From Laceyella tengchongensis (GTDB lineage Bacteria; Bacillota; Bacilli; Thermoactinomycetales; Thermoactinomycetaceae): DNA of 64,000 nucleotides. Location of the stretch: NCBI RefSeq assembly GCF_900182735.1, contig NZ_FXTU01000004.1:239539-303538 (forward strand), in the 5' to 3' direction. Both the position numbers and the translations under genes were made by a program. Each line of letters opens with the position of its first letter. Positions within the stretch are counted from its first letter, which is position 1. Positions 8,921 to 16,092 of this stretch are shown here, piece by piece. The notes beneath the pieces were generated by a model. It was given only the letters and a program-made list of their open reading frames with translations, searched no databases and was not told the origin of the DNA.

Positions 8921-9190
8921 GTAAGGGATGACGAAAAATTAAGACATATGTGGAGGTAGACGCCTCCACCTCTTGCTTAGTCAGGGAGCTTGCTCAAGTT
9001 GTTAGTGCAAGCGTCGGTTAATGGCATAGCGGTAGCCGTTGCCTGGTTCTTTAGCCCTTTCTCCATAGAGTGGCAAGGGTCTGTGGTTCTGTGGTGTGTG
9101 TGCTGATTCGCGCGGCAGCAGGATAAATCGGTAAGGATAGGAAATAAATAGATGGGAAACCAAGGTGCGTAATTGAAAATTGTTTTCACT

Positions 9191-9205
9191 TTATAATTAA
9201 TATAA
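9191..9205 (+). promoter_or_regulatory. PerR-box-like operator upstream of the peroxiredoxin gene
   Basis: TTATAATTAATATAA differs at one position from the PerR consensus TTATAATnATTATAA. A perfect TATAAT lies just downstream at 9218-9223 and the peroxiredoxin start is at 9356, so the box would overlap the promoter region. Confidence 0.6.
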
Positions 9206-9355
9206 AATAGTATTGACTATAATCTAGGAGCATGGTAAGTTAAATATGTGCCAAGCATTGCCACCTATTGTTTAAGACCCTTTTATGATGGGCAAGGTAA
9301 AGAATGTGGCATGAAATAGCAATGGCTAGTTTCATAACTTGAGGAGGTTGTTCAA

Positions 9356-9895
9356 GTGGCTCAACGTCTTGTAGGATTGCCAGCTCCAGATTTTGAAATG
9401 GAGAGTACCAAAAATCTGGAAACATTGGATGAGAAAGTTTCTCTTTCCGATTACAAAGGAAAATGGCTGGTTCTGTTTTTCTACCCACTTGATTTTACAT
9501 TTGTCTGCCCAACCGAGATTACAGCTTTGTCTGACCGTTATGAAGAGTTCCAAGATCTCGATGCAGAGATCCTCGGTGTGAGCACCGACAGCAAATTCTC
9601 CCACCGCGCTTGGATCAACACGCCTCGCAGCGAAAACGGTTTGGGTGACATCAACTTCCCATTGGCTGCTGACACCACTCATAAAGTAAGCCGTGACTAC
9701 GGCGTGCTGATTGAGGAGGAAGGCATTGCCCTGCGCGGTTTGTTCATCATCGATCCGGACGGCATTTTGCGTTACCAAGTGGTAAACGACAACAACATCG
9801 GTCGTGACGTGGATGAAACTCTGCGCGTACTGCAAGCTCTGCAAACCGGCGGCTTGTGCCCGGCCAACTGGAAACCGGGGCAAAAAACGCTTTAA
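9356..9895 (+). CDS. Typical 2-Cys peroxiredoxin (AhpC/Prx1 group)
   Basis: This 179-residue thiol peroxidase has the peroxidatic Cys51 in DFTFVCPTEI and the resolving Cys168 in LCPANW, the arrangement of typical 2-Cys peroxiredoxins that dimerise with an intersubunit disulfide. It reduces H2O2, organic peroxides and peroxynitrite in the cytoplasm. It starts with GTG at 9356 behind GAGGAGG. No AhpF reductase gene is adjacent, so the electron donor is probably thioredoxin. The upstream PerR-like box suggests peroxide induction. Codon use leans toward conserved C-ending codons, as for an abundant protein. Confidence 0.92.
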   Translation: MAQRLVGLPAPDFEMESTKNLETLDEKVSLSDYKGKWLVLFFYPLDFTFVCPTEITALSDRYEEFQDLDAEILGVSTDSKFSHRAWINTPRSENGLGDINFPLAADTTHKVSRDYGVLIEEEGIALRGLFIIDPDGILRYQVVNDNNIGRDVDETLRVLQALQTGGLCPANWKPGQKTL

Positions 9896-9907
9896 GATAA
9901 GTGAGTA

Positions 9908-9944
9908 GAGGGCCTAACGTCAGTCGCGTTAGGTCCTTTCTTTC
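9908..9944 (+). terminator. Terminator after the peroxiredoxin gene
   Basis: GGGCCTAACG pairs with CGTTAGGTCC around a short loop and is followed by TTTCTTT. The next gene begins 26 bases later, so this may reduce rather than abolish read-through. Confidence 0.75.
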
Positions 9945-9969
9945 CATATATGACAGGAGGATGGAGAAC

Positions 9970-10419
9970 ATGGCGCTTCGTTTACGCACAGAAATGCCTG
10001 AAATCAATGGTGTGACGGAATGGGTCAATCAAGAGGTGACGAAGGAAGAGTTGAAAGGAAGCCCTGTGCTCGTTCATTTTTGGTCGATCAGTTGCCACAT
10101 GTGCAAAGAAAGTTTGCCTGAACTCAACAAAATGCGGGAGGAAATCCCTAATCTGAAACTGGTCGGAATTCATATGCCTCGCTCGGAGAAAGACACAGAT
10201 GTGGACGCGGTGAAAGAAACCATAGTAAAATACGAACTGAAACATCCACAAGGCATCGACAACGAACATCGTGTGGTGGATGCGTTCGAAAACGAATTTG
10301 TGCCTGCATTTTACTTATTCGATGCAAACGGCCTGCTGCGTCACCGTTCAGCTGGCGAGAAAGCGCTCTCGATGCTGAAACGCCCGTTGGAACGGGTGCT
10401 GGCTGAAACAGAAGCTTAA
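9970..10419 (+). CDS. Thioredoxin-like thiol-disulfide protein
   Basis: This 149-residue thioredoxin-fold protein has the redox motif CHMC (Cys42, Cys45) in FWSISCHMCKESLPEL, the TlpA/ResA-type layout. The cis-Pro is in the VPAFYLF segment. No signal peptide or membrane anchor is visible, so unlike ResA it is probably cytoplasmic. The start at 9970 follows ACAGGAGGA; the longer in-frame reading from 9901 runs through the terminator and is rejected. It lies between a peroxiredoxin and gcvH, so it could be a reductant for the peroxidase, which is inference only. Confidence 0.8.
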   Translation: MALRLRTEMPEINGVTEWVNQEVTKEELKGSPVLVHFWSISCHMCKESLPELNKMREEIPNLKLVGIHMPRSEKDTDVDAVKETIVKYELKHPQGIDNEHRVVDAFENEFVPAFYLFDANGLLRHRSAGEKALSMLKRPLERVLAETEA

Positions 10420-10437
10420 GATCCGGAGGGAATCGAC

Positions 10438-10818
10438 ATGAACTTGCCAAAAGAGCTGCGTTATTCCAAAGAACATGAATGGGTAAAAACGGAGGGCAAC
10501 TTGGCCCGTATCGGGATCACCGACTTCGCGCAATCCGAATTGGGTGACATCGTATTTGTGGAATTGCCAGAAGTAGGAACAGAACTTGTCGTCGATGAAC
10601 CATTCGGCAGTGTTGAGTCTGTGAAAACCGTTTCGGAGCTGTATGCTCCAGTTAGCGGAAAAGTCGTGGAAGTCAATGGAGAGCTGACCGATTCTCCGGA
10701 GAACGTGAACGATTCGCCGTACGAAGAAGGCTGGATGATCGTTGTCGAAATGTCCAATGAGGCTGAATTGGAAAAGCTTCTGTCAGCAGAAAAGTATGAA
10801 GAAATGATAAGCGAGTAA
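10438..10818 (+). CDS. gcvH: Glycine cleavage system H protein
   Basis: This 126-residue lipoyl carrier has the lipoylation site Lys63 in GSVESVKTVSELYAP and the typical N-terminus ELRYSKEHEWV. It carries the aminomethyl group between the P, T and L proteins, and in Bacillus also serves as a relay for lipoyl assembly onto other complexes. No gcvT or gcvP is nearby, as in Bacillus subtilis where gcvH is separate. It starts 18 bases after the thioredoxin-like gene behind CCGGAGGG and is probably in the same transcript. Confidence 0.96.
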   Translation: MNLPKELRYSKEHEWVKTEGNLARIGITDFAQSELGDIVFVELPEVGTELVVDEPFGSVESVKTVSELYAPVSGKVVEVNGELTDSPENVNDSPYEEGWMIVVEMSNEAELEKLLSAEKYEEMISE

Positions 10819-10830
10819 AGTGATGCCGAT

Positions 10831-10898
10831 CCCCCTCCTTGCATATCGCCTTTCGGTGCGAGACAGACTATGGACAACCAAAAGGTGCAAGGAGGGGG
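10831..10898 (+). repeat. Perfect 13-bp inverted repeat that covers the yusG ribosome binding site
   Basis: CCCCCTCCTTGCA at 10831-10843 is the exact complement of TGCAAGGAGGGGG at 10886-10898. The right arm contains the ribosome site of the next gene (start at 10908) and is followed by a T run at 10902-10907. The 42-nt loop contains a smaller hairpin (CGCCTTTCGGTGCG). It may be a terminator for gcvH, a translational gate, or both. Confidence 0.8.
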
Positions 10899-10907
10899 AT
10901 GTTTTTT

Positions 10908-11132
10908 ATGGGATGGGCTGATATCAGCGACAAAGTGACGGGGCGCTTGGAAGCAGGTCGGTTGGTCTTTTATCACAACCACCAACCGGTAGCCGAAATG
11001 GATTTGCGAACCAAAGAGATGAGCCTGCGCGAAGGATACATGATGGATGGCGCGCAAATTTTTGCCGCTGATAATAAAACAAAATTACAACCGCGATATG
11101 CTGATAACTGTGATGTGGATTGGTGCCAGTGA
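10908..11132 (+). CDS. yusG: YusG-like protein (DUF2553)
   Basis: This 74-residue protein begins at the ATG at 10908, nine bases after GGAGGGGG; a longer in-frame reading from 10839 would start inside the hairpin and is rejected. It resembles the small YusG family: a short beta-rich protein with VTGRLEAGRLVFYHNHQPVA, then MDL and LREGYMMDGAQIF. It has two Cys near the C-terminus (DNCDVDWCQ). In Bacillus subtilis yusG sits beside yusH (gcvH), which matches the order here. Function is unknown. The ribosome site is buried in a strong hairpin, suggesting conditional expression. Confidence 0.65.
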   Translation: MGWADISDKVTGRLEAGRLVFYHNHQPVAEMDLRTKEMSLREGYMMDGAQIFAADNKTKLQPRYADNCDVDWCQ

Positions 11133-11135
11133 GAG

Positions 11136-11175
11136 AAAAAACATAGCGGAGTAAGATTCGCTATGTTTTTTTCTT
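11136..11175 (+). terminator. Terminator after the yusG-like gene
   Basis: AAAAAACATAGCG and CGCTATGTTTTTT form a 13-bp perfect stem ending in a T run. The symmetry would also stop minus-strand transcription. Confidence 0.9.
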
Positions 11176-11296
11176 TTGGTCTTATGGTTTGGATTACTCA
11201 GATTTGTGGTAAAATATATACACAAGCTTCTTTGTTTTTCCATCAAATGTCCTAAAACATGTGGTCGATTATGAGTGGGAAGAGGAGGGAAAGCCC

Positions 11297-11722
11297 ATGG
11301 GTTACTGCTGTGGCGCCTCCATGATTGGATTAATTGGATCTTATCGGCAGCAGTCCATCATGGTGCATCAGGTTCCGTTAATGTTTTGTCCAGTCTGTCA
11401 TTCGATGGAAGTGCATCCTGCGGTTAAGGAAGAGGTTGAATTGGTGATTGAATATGCGCTGGAAGACCGTGTGAGAGAGGTCACCCTCCGTGAAACGATC
11501 ACTCCGGAAATGATCGCAGAATGGAAAGAGGCTGGGATCAGTTTCCAAGAAACGGATGATCTGGAGCCGATCCTACGCGAACAAATCGACCATTCACTCG
11601 ATCTCTTGAGAGTATCCAAAGTGTTAAATGATAAAGAGTGGGGCGAAGAATTGAAGCACCGCCTCAGCGTGCTAACCACACAACTTAAAAAATTGGAACA
11701 ACAAAAAGAAGAAAGCCGATAA
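11297..11722 (+). CDS. Small zinc-finger-like protein of unknown function (YgiT-like)
   Basis: This 141-residue protein begins at the ATG at 11297 behind AGAGGAGGGA. The N-terminal 40 residues have Cys pairs (CC at residues 4-5 and FCPVC near residue 35), which resemble a YgiT-type zinc finger. The rest is helical and charged, with EITPEMIAEWKEAG-like and ISFQETDDLEPI segments, ending in a coiled-coil-like tail rich in Lys, Glu and Gln. It is a single-gene unit with its own promoter region (TAAAAT near 11210) and terminator. I do not recognise a function. Confidence 0.6.
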   Translation: MGYCCGASMIGLIGSYRQQSIMVHQVPLMFCPVCHSMEVHPAVKEEVELVIEYALEDRVREVTLRETITPEMIAEWKEAGISFQETDDLEPILREQIDHSLDLLRVSKVLNDKEWGEELKHRLSVLTTQLKKLEQQKEESR

Positions 11723-11728
11723 ATGTTG

Positions 11729-11760
11729 GCCCGGCACAGTTTCGCTGCCCGGGCTTTTTT
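11729..11760 (+). terminator. Terminator after the zinc-finger-like gene
   Basis: GCCCGGCA and TGCCCGGGC form a GC-rich stem with an AGTTTCGC-type loop followed by TTTTTT. The facing gene ends at 11770. Confidence 0.9.
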
Positions 11761-11769
11761 GTGCGGTAG

Positions 11770-12537
11770 TTAGAGTCCGGTGCGCTTGATCTCGTCGGTG
11801 ATGCCGTCCCATAGGCGGAGGCGCGCTTCCAACGCCGATTGCGCAATCCGGTAGGCTTGTTCGCGTTTCAAGGGGTCGTTGCCGCACAAGGATTGCAGCA
11901 GTTTTTCGGCGAGTGGGCCGTTGCGCATGCCGTTCACGGCGAGATGGCGTCGCAAATAAGAGGTAAACCGGTTGTGGATTCCTTGCTGTTCCAGAGAACG
12001 CAATAAGGCTGCGAACATGTCGGGGATCAGATCATCACGCCCGAAAATAAACCAAGCGGCGACTTCATGGGGTTTACCGTTCAGCGATAATTCCAGGCTC
12101 TGTCTGACGAAGTCGGCAACGGTGGGGGGGATTTCGCTGGAATATAGAGATTCAATCGGATGGTATCCTGCGATAACCATTTCCACATACTGCTGAATCG
12201 GGGTGATGTCGGCTCCAGCTTCATCCATGGCTTGTATGTACATTTCAAAGTGGCTGGCGTAGCCTCCTTGCCCGTCCTCGTCGGCTTCTTCCGTCAGCAC
12301 CATCTCGTTGATATAGCGGACATACTCGGCGTGCGCCCGCGGGATCCAAGGGATGGTGAGGGAAGTAAGCTGTCGTTGGAGCCGTTTGAGCACATTCATA
12401 TAATCCCAAACGGCAAAAACATGGTGTTTCATGAAGATTTTAATACGTTCGGGCGAATTGATCATCGTATAAACCGGGTGGGTAAGAAGATCTTCCCGTG
12501 TGGTTTGAATCGTTTCTGAATATATGGCATTCACCAT
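11770..12537 (-). CDS. DUF3050 family protein (heme oxygenase-like fold)
   Basis: This 255-residue protein matches the DUF3050 pattern: FMKHHVFAVWDYMNVLKRLQ near the N-terminus, NEMVLTEEADEDG in the middle, and AAWFIFGRDDLIPDMF in the last third. The family belongs to the all-helical heme oxygenase-like superfamily, several members of which bind two metal ions. His and acidic residues at these three segments are candidate ligands. The natural substrate is not known. It is a monocistronic minus-strand gene; the ATG at 12537 follows AGGAGGAA. Confidence 0.8.
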   Translation of the reverse strand: MVNAIYSETIQTTREDLLTHPVYTMINSPERIKIFMKHHVFAVWDYMNVLKRLQRQLTSLTIPWIPRAHAEYVRYINEMVLTEEADEDGQGGYASHFEMYIQAMDEAGADITPIQQYVEMVIAGYHPIESLYSSEIPPTVADFVRQSLELSLNGKPHEVAAWFIFGRDDLIPDMFAALLRSLEQQGIHNRFTSYLRRHLAVNGMRNGPLAEKLLQSLCGNDPLKREQAYRIAQSALEARLRLWDGITDEIKRTGL

Positions 12538-12654
12538 AAATTCCTCCTGTTTTGGAAAGAATTATAAAATAAACTATCGCTTATTTTACTGCATTCCCCT
12601 GCTGAAAACAAGAACATTATTCTTAAATTTTTGAAAACAGGAGGCCGAAAACAA

Positions 12655-12690
12655 GAAAAATCTTCCAGGGCATCGGCTCCTGGAAGACCG
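12655..12690 (-). terminator. Terminator of udk
   Basis: On the minus strand TCTTCCAGG and CCTGGAAGA pair around AGCCGATGC and are followed by TTTTTCTTG. It lies two bases beyond the udk stop. Confidence 0.85.
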
Positions 12691-12691
12691 G

Positions 12692-13321
12692 TCAACGGGT
12701 GTTGGCTGTGTGCAAATACATACGGATGTGGTTGATCAAAAGATTGATGGCGACTTGGTTGTGTCCGCCTTCGGGAATGATTAAGTCGGCGTAACGTTTG
12801 CTGGGTTCGATAAACTGCAAGTGCATGGGACGAACCACGTTAAGATATTGATCCATCACCGATTGGAACGTGCGCCCGCGTTCTTTGATATCCCTTTCAA
12901 TCCGGCGCAAAATACGTACATCGGCATCCGTGTCGACGAAGATTTTGATGTCCATCATGTTACGCAAACGCTCATCGTCTAAGATGAGAATCCCTTCCAA
13001 GATGATGACGTCCTTCGGTTCAAGCCTAACCGTTTCCGGCGCTCTCGTATGCTCGGTATAATCATAGACCGGCTTGTCGATGGATTTGTATTGGAGCAGT
13101 TGCGACAATTGTTCGATCAACAGGTCGGTGTCAAAGGAGAGCGGATGATCGTAGTTTGTCTTTTGGCGCTCCTCTAAGGTTAAATGCGATTGGTCTTTGT
13201 AATAGGAATCTTGTTCTAGATAGACGACAGAATCGGCGAATTGCTCCACCAGTTTGCGCGCGACAGTGGTTTTGCCGGAACCTGATCCGCCCGCCACGCC
13301 GATCACTACAGGTTTGTTCAT
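12692..13321 (-). CDS. udk: Uridine kinase
   Basis: This 209-residue uridine/cytidine kinase has the P-loop GVAGGSGSGKTT at residues 8-19, then YYKDQSHLTLEER, NYDHPLSFD and the nucleoside-binding region YDYTEHTR. RRIERDIKERGR near residue 155 is the family's lid segment. It phosphorylates uridine and cytidine with GTP or ATP in pyrimidine salvage. Length matches the Bacillus enzyme. It is monocistronic, with a promoter at 13374-13402 on the minus strand and a strong terminator. Confidence 0.97.
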   Translation of the reverse strand: MNKPVVIGVAGGSGSGKTTVARKLVEQFADSVVYLEQDSYYKDQSHLTLEERQKTNYDHPLSFDTDLLIEQLSQLLQYKSIDKPVYDYTEHTRAPETVRLEPKDVIILEGILILDDERLRNMMDIKIFVDTDADVRILRRIERDIKERGRTFQSVMDQYLNVVRPMHLQFIEPSKRYADLIIPEGGHNQVAINLLINHIRMYLHTANTR

Positions 13322-13373
13322 GGCATATGCTTCCCTTCATGCTATCATTGCTCCGTGCGGTTTCACTTTCGTG

Positions 13374-13402
13374 ATGATACCAGTATTATTGGTCGTTTTC
13401 AA
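13374..13402 (-). promoter_or_regulatory. Sigma-A promoter of udk flanked by an inverted repeat
   Basis: On the minus strand TTGAAA and TATCAT are separated by 17 bases. The element is bracketed by GTTTCACTT (13360-13368) and AAGTGAAAC (13401-13409), a 9-bp inverted repeat that could be an operator. Confidence 0.6.
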
Positions 13403-13429
13403 GTGAAACATCATGGAAATGGCTTCTTG

Positions 13430-13463
13430 CAAAGAAGAAGCCCGGCTCTTGGAGCCGGGCTTG
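13430..13463 (-). terminator. Terminator of pckA
   Basis: AAGCCCGGCTC and GAGCCGGGCTT form an 11-bp perfect stem with a three-base loop. On the minus strand it is followed by CTTCTTTGC. Confidence 0.85.
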
Positions 13464-13486
13464 GGATGAGGATAGAAGTGTCAGGC

Positions 13487-15067
13487 TTAGCGGATGGGGC
13501 CTGCTTGCTTGATTGCTTCGCTGACGCCAGTGAACTTGTCGAAGTGTTGGTGGAAACGTTCGGCCAACTCGCGCGCCGCTTGGTCATAAGCAGCGGGATC
13601 TTGCCAGGTGTGCCGCGGATTCAAAAGTTCAGCAGGCACATCGGGGCAAGAGGTCGGGATATGCAAGCCAAAGATGGGATCGGTCTCGAAGTCGGCTTGT
13701 TTGAGCGAACCATTAATCGCTGCACGCACCATGGCGCGGGTATAGGCCAGGTTCATGCGTTGACCCACACCGTAAGGGCCCCCGGTCCACCCGGTGTTGA
13801 CCAAGTAGACGTCCACTCCGTGTTGCTCGATTTTCTTGCCGAGCATGTCAGCATAGACATGGGCCGGACGTGGCAAGAATGGAGCACCGAAGCAAGTGGA
13901 GAAGGTCGCTTCCGGCTCGGTGACGCCGCGTTCCGTACCGGCGAGCTTACTGGTGTAACCAGCCAGGAAGTGATACATGGCTTGTTCTGGTGTCAATTTG
14001 GCGATTGGTGGCAAGACGCCAAACGCATCTGCAGTCAAAAAGAGGATGACGTTAGGATGCCCGGCCACTCCAGGAATCACCGCTCCGGGAATGTAATCGA
14101 TCGGATAGGCGGCTCGGGTGTTTTCCGTCAGGCTGTTGTTTTTGAAATCCGCTTGGCGCGTCTCATCCAGCACCACGTTTTCCAAAACGGTGCCAAACCG
14201 GATCGCTTCCCAAATTTGCGGCTCTTTTTCTTTGGTTAAGCCGATGCATTTCGCGTAGCATCCACCCTCGAAGTTGAACACCCCATGGTCGGACCAGCCA
14301 TGCTCGTCATCACCGATCAGGCGGCGTTCAGGGTCAGCTGATAACGTGGTTTTGCCGGTGCCGGACAGACCGAAGAACAGGGCGACATCCCCATCTTCCC
14401 CCACATTGGCTGAGCAGTGCATCGGCATTACACCGTATTCTGGCAATAAGTGGTTCATCACGCTGAAGATCGATTTTTTCATTTCACCAGCGTATTCAGT
14501 GCCGGCGATGATAACCATCTTATGCTCGAAGCTGATGGCGATCAGTGTGCTGGAGCGGGTGCCGTCTTGTTCAGGATCGATCTCGAAATGCGGCACGCAG
14601 ACGACAGTGAATTCCGGTTGGTGGTTGGCCAATTCTTCCTTCTCTGGACGAATGAATAATTGGCGCACAAATAGGTTGTGCCATGCATATTCATTGATCA
14701 CGCGGATTGGCAACCGGTAGGTCGAATCGGCTCCGGCGAATCCGTCAAAGATGAAGAGCTCTTTTTCTTTCAAATAAGATTGTAAGCGTTTTAGAATGTG
14801 GGCAAATTGCTCCGGCGCCATCGCCTGATTGACCGTGCCCCAGTCAATCTTATTCGTGATGGTAGGCTCGTTGACAATGTATTTATCTTTGGGGGAACGT
14901 CCAGTGAATGAACCCGTGGTCGCCCGCAATGCTCCTTCTTTGGTCAAGATGGCTTCTCCACGGGTGACGGCGTGTTCAACCAGTTCTGCGACGGACAGAT
15001 TCATGTGCACTTGTTGGCTACGCAACAGTTGAAGTGCCGGTTTCTCTGTAGGAATGACGATACTCAT
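13487..15067 (-). CDS. pckA: Phosphoenolpyruvate carboxykinase (ATP)
   Basis: This 526-residue ATP-dependent PEP carboxykinase contains the kinase-1a and -2 region GLSGTGKTTLSADPERRLIGDDEHGW split over two motifs, the oxaloacetate-site sequence TGRSPKDKY, and GGPYGVGQRM. It makes PEP from oxaloacetate for gluconeogenesis. The start at 15067 (MSIVIPTEKP) is preceded by AGGTGG and gives the usual family length. An upstream in-frame extension to 15259 would pass through the promoter and is rejected. A CcpN-like site overlaps the likely -10 element, which fits glucose repression of this gene in Bacillus. Confidence 0.97.
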   Translation of the reverse strand: MSIVIPTEKPALQLLRSQQVHMNLSVAELVEHAVTRGEAILTKEGALRATTGSFTGRSPKDKYIVNEPTITNKIDWGTVNQAMAPEQFAHILKRLQSYLKEKELFIFDGFAGADSTYRLPIRVINEYAWHNLFVRQLFIRPEKEELANHQPEFTVVCVPHFEIDPEQDGTRSSTLIAISFEHKMVIIAGTEYAGEMKKSIFSVMNHLLPEYGVMPMHCSANVGEDGDVALFFGLSGTGKTTLSADPERRLIGDDEHGWSDHGVFNFEGGCYAKCIGLTKEKEPQIWEAIRFGTVLENVVLDETRQADFKNNSLTENTRAAYPIDYIPGAVIPGVAGHPNVILFLTADAFGVLPPIAKLTPEQAMYHFLAGYTSKLAGTERGVTEPEATFSTCFGAPFLPRPAHVYADMLGKKIEQHGVDVYLVNTGWTGGPYGVGQRMNLAYTRAMVRAAINGSLKQADFETDPIFGLHIPTSCPDVPAELLNPRHTWQDPAAYDQAARELAERFHQHFDKFTGVSEAIKQAGPIR

Positions 15068-15248
15068 TCTTAAGCATCCACCTTTTTTTCTGGGGAGTGA
15101 GCTTACAAAAGGGGTGTCTGGTAACCATACAAATGGGATAAAGTGGTTGATTTCAATAATGGCTAAAACAAACACGACCCGATTGCAAATAAACTCATTC
15201 AAACCCCGAATTAATTTTTCGTTCATATGTGGTGTATCAATCGTTAAA

Positions 15249-15259
15249 AAGTATAACAT
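15249..15259 (-). promoter_or_regulatory. CcpN-like operator at the pckA promoter
   Basis: The minus strand reads TATGTTATACT, which fits the CcpN consensus TRTGHYATAYW at every position. It overlaps a TATACT that can serve as the -10 element of pckA about 185 bases upstream of the start codon. CcpN represses pckA and gapB in glucose-grown Bacillus subtilis. Confidence 0.55.
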
Positions 15260-15276
15260 AATTGATTGTCATTCGT

Positions 15277-15350
15277 GAAGGAGGTTGGTATAAATGATTA
15301 AATATGCAGGGTTCATTATGAAAATTGAGTGATTTGCAAACATCACTCAA
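15277..15350 (+). other. Possible short leader ORF followed by a stem-loop
   Basis: A very strong ribosome site (GAAGGAGGT) precedes an ATG at 15293 and an 11-codon frame ending at 15328. The stop lies inside a perfect 9-bp stem, TTGAGTGAT with ATCACTCAA (15325-15350). No T run follows. It may be a small RNA or leader peptide upstream of the S1-domain gene. Elsewhere in 15068-15567 I see only the divergent pckA promoter and the promoter at 15505. Confidence 0.35.
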
Positions 15351-15504
15351 CGGTTCATGGCGTTGGCGGAAACGGGTTACACTAAAGGAAGGCCGAGGGT
15401 AGAGGCATATTTCCCGCCTATTTTCCCATATATTGTTGGTAGGGGAGAGGGCACGAAGCCTTGATAACTCTACGAATCATATTCTTTGCTGGGATAAATA
15501 CCCG

Positions 15505-15533
15505 TTGACTTTTCAAAAAATAAATGGTACTTT
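15505..15533 (+). promoter_or_regulatory. Sigma-A promoter of the S1-domain gene
   Basis: TTGACT and TACTTT are separated by 17 bases and lie 35 bases upstream of the start codon at 15568. Confidence 0.6.
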
Positions 15534-15567
15534 TGTACAGAATGAATTCCACTTCGGGAGTGTTATA

Positions 15568-15954
15568 ATGAGCGAGTTAAAGGAAGGGGCCGTCGTACAG
15601 GGAGAAGTGATTTCCACTAAACCTTTCGGAGCCTTTATTAAATTAGAATCAGGAGAAACAGGTTTAGTTCACATCTCTCAAATTTCGACAAAGTATGTAG
15701 AAAAAGTTGAAGATGTATTGCAAGTAGGTGCTACAGTAAAAACGAAAGTGTTGTCCATTGATCCGTCAGGCAAAATCTCCTTGTCGATCAAAGCACTGAG
15801 CGATGATCGGCCGCGCGAGAAAAGGGGCGGGGACCGTCGAGGTGGCGGCCGCAACAAAAACTCGGGCGATTTCGAGGACATGATGAAAAAATGGATGAAG
15901 AGCAGCGAAGAGCGCTTGAGTGCACTTGCGGCAAAACAAAAACGGAATCGTTAA
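15568..15954 (+). CDS. S1-domain RNA-binding protein (YugI/GSP13-like)
   Basis: This 128-residue protein has one S1 domain at residues 6-76: VVQGEVISTKPFGAFIKLES, GLVHISQIS and GKISLSIKAL. A basic Arg/Gly-rich linker (residues 80-96) follows, then a helical C-terminus ending KQKRNR. Single-S1 proteins of this kind in Bacillus bind RNA or 30S subunits and are stress-linked. The ATG at 15568 lies behind GGGAG. The longer in-frame reading from 15433 overlaps the promoter and is rejected. Confidence 0.82.
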   Translation: MSELKEGAVVQGEVISTKPFGAFIKLESGETGLVHISQISTKYVEKVEDVLQVGATVKTKVLSIDPSGKISLSIKALSDDRPREKRGGDRRGGGRNKNSGDFEDMMKKWMKSSEERLSALAAKQKRNR

Positions 15955-15981
15955 CGCGACGGCAGTTCAATATTTGAACAT

Positions 15982-16010
15982 AACATCTTCCAGATGGGAG
16001 ATGTTTTTTT
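15982..16010 (+). terminator. Terminator after the S1-domain gene
   Basis: AACATCTTCC and GGGAGATGTT pair (one G-U) around a four-base loop, followed by a seven-base T run. Confidence 0.9.
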
Positions 16011-16057
16011 GTGCATTTAGTGGCATGAAAAGCTTGCGTGGATTGAGCCCAAGCAGG

Positions 16058-16092
16058 AAAAAAAGGGTGATGGTCAAGAAAGACCGTCACCC
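16058..16092 (-). terminator. Terminator overlapping the end of mnmM
   Basis: GGGTGACGGTC and GACCATCACCC form an 11-bp stem followed on the minus strand by TTTTTTT. The stop codon of mnmM (16074-16076) lies within the hairpin loop, so the last codons encode one arm. Confidence 0.88.

Noticed and set aside
15068..15259. N-terminal extension of pckA by 64 codons
   Set aside because: The extension passes through the promoter and CcpN-like site, and the start at 15067 gives the family length and has a ribosome site.
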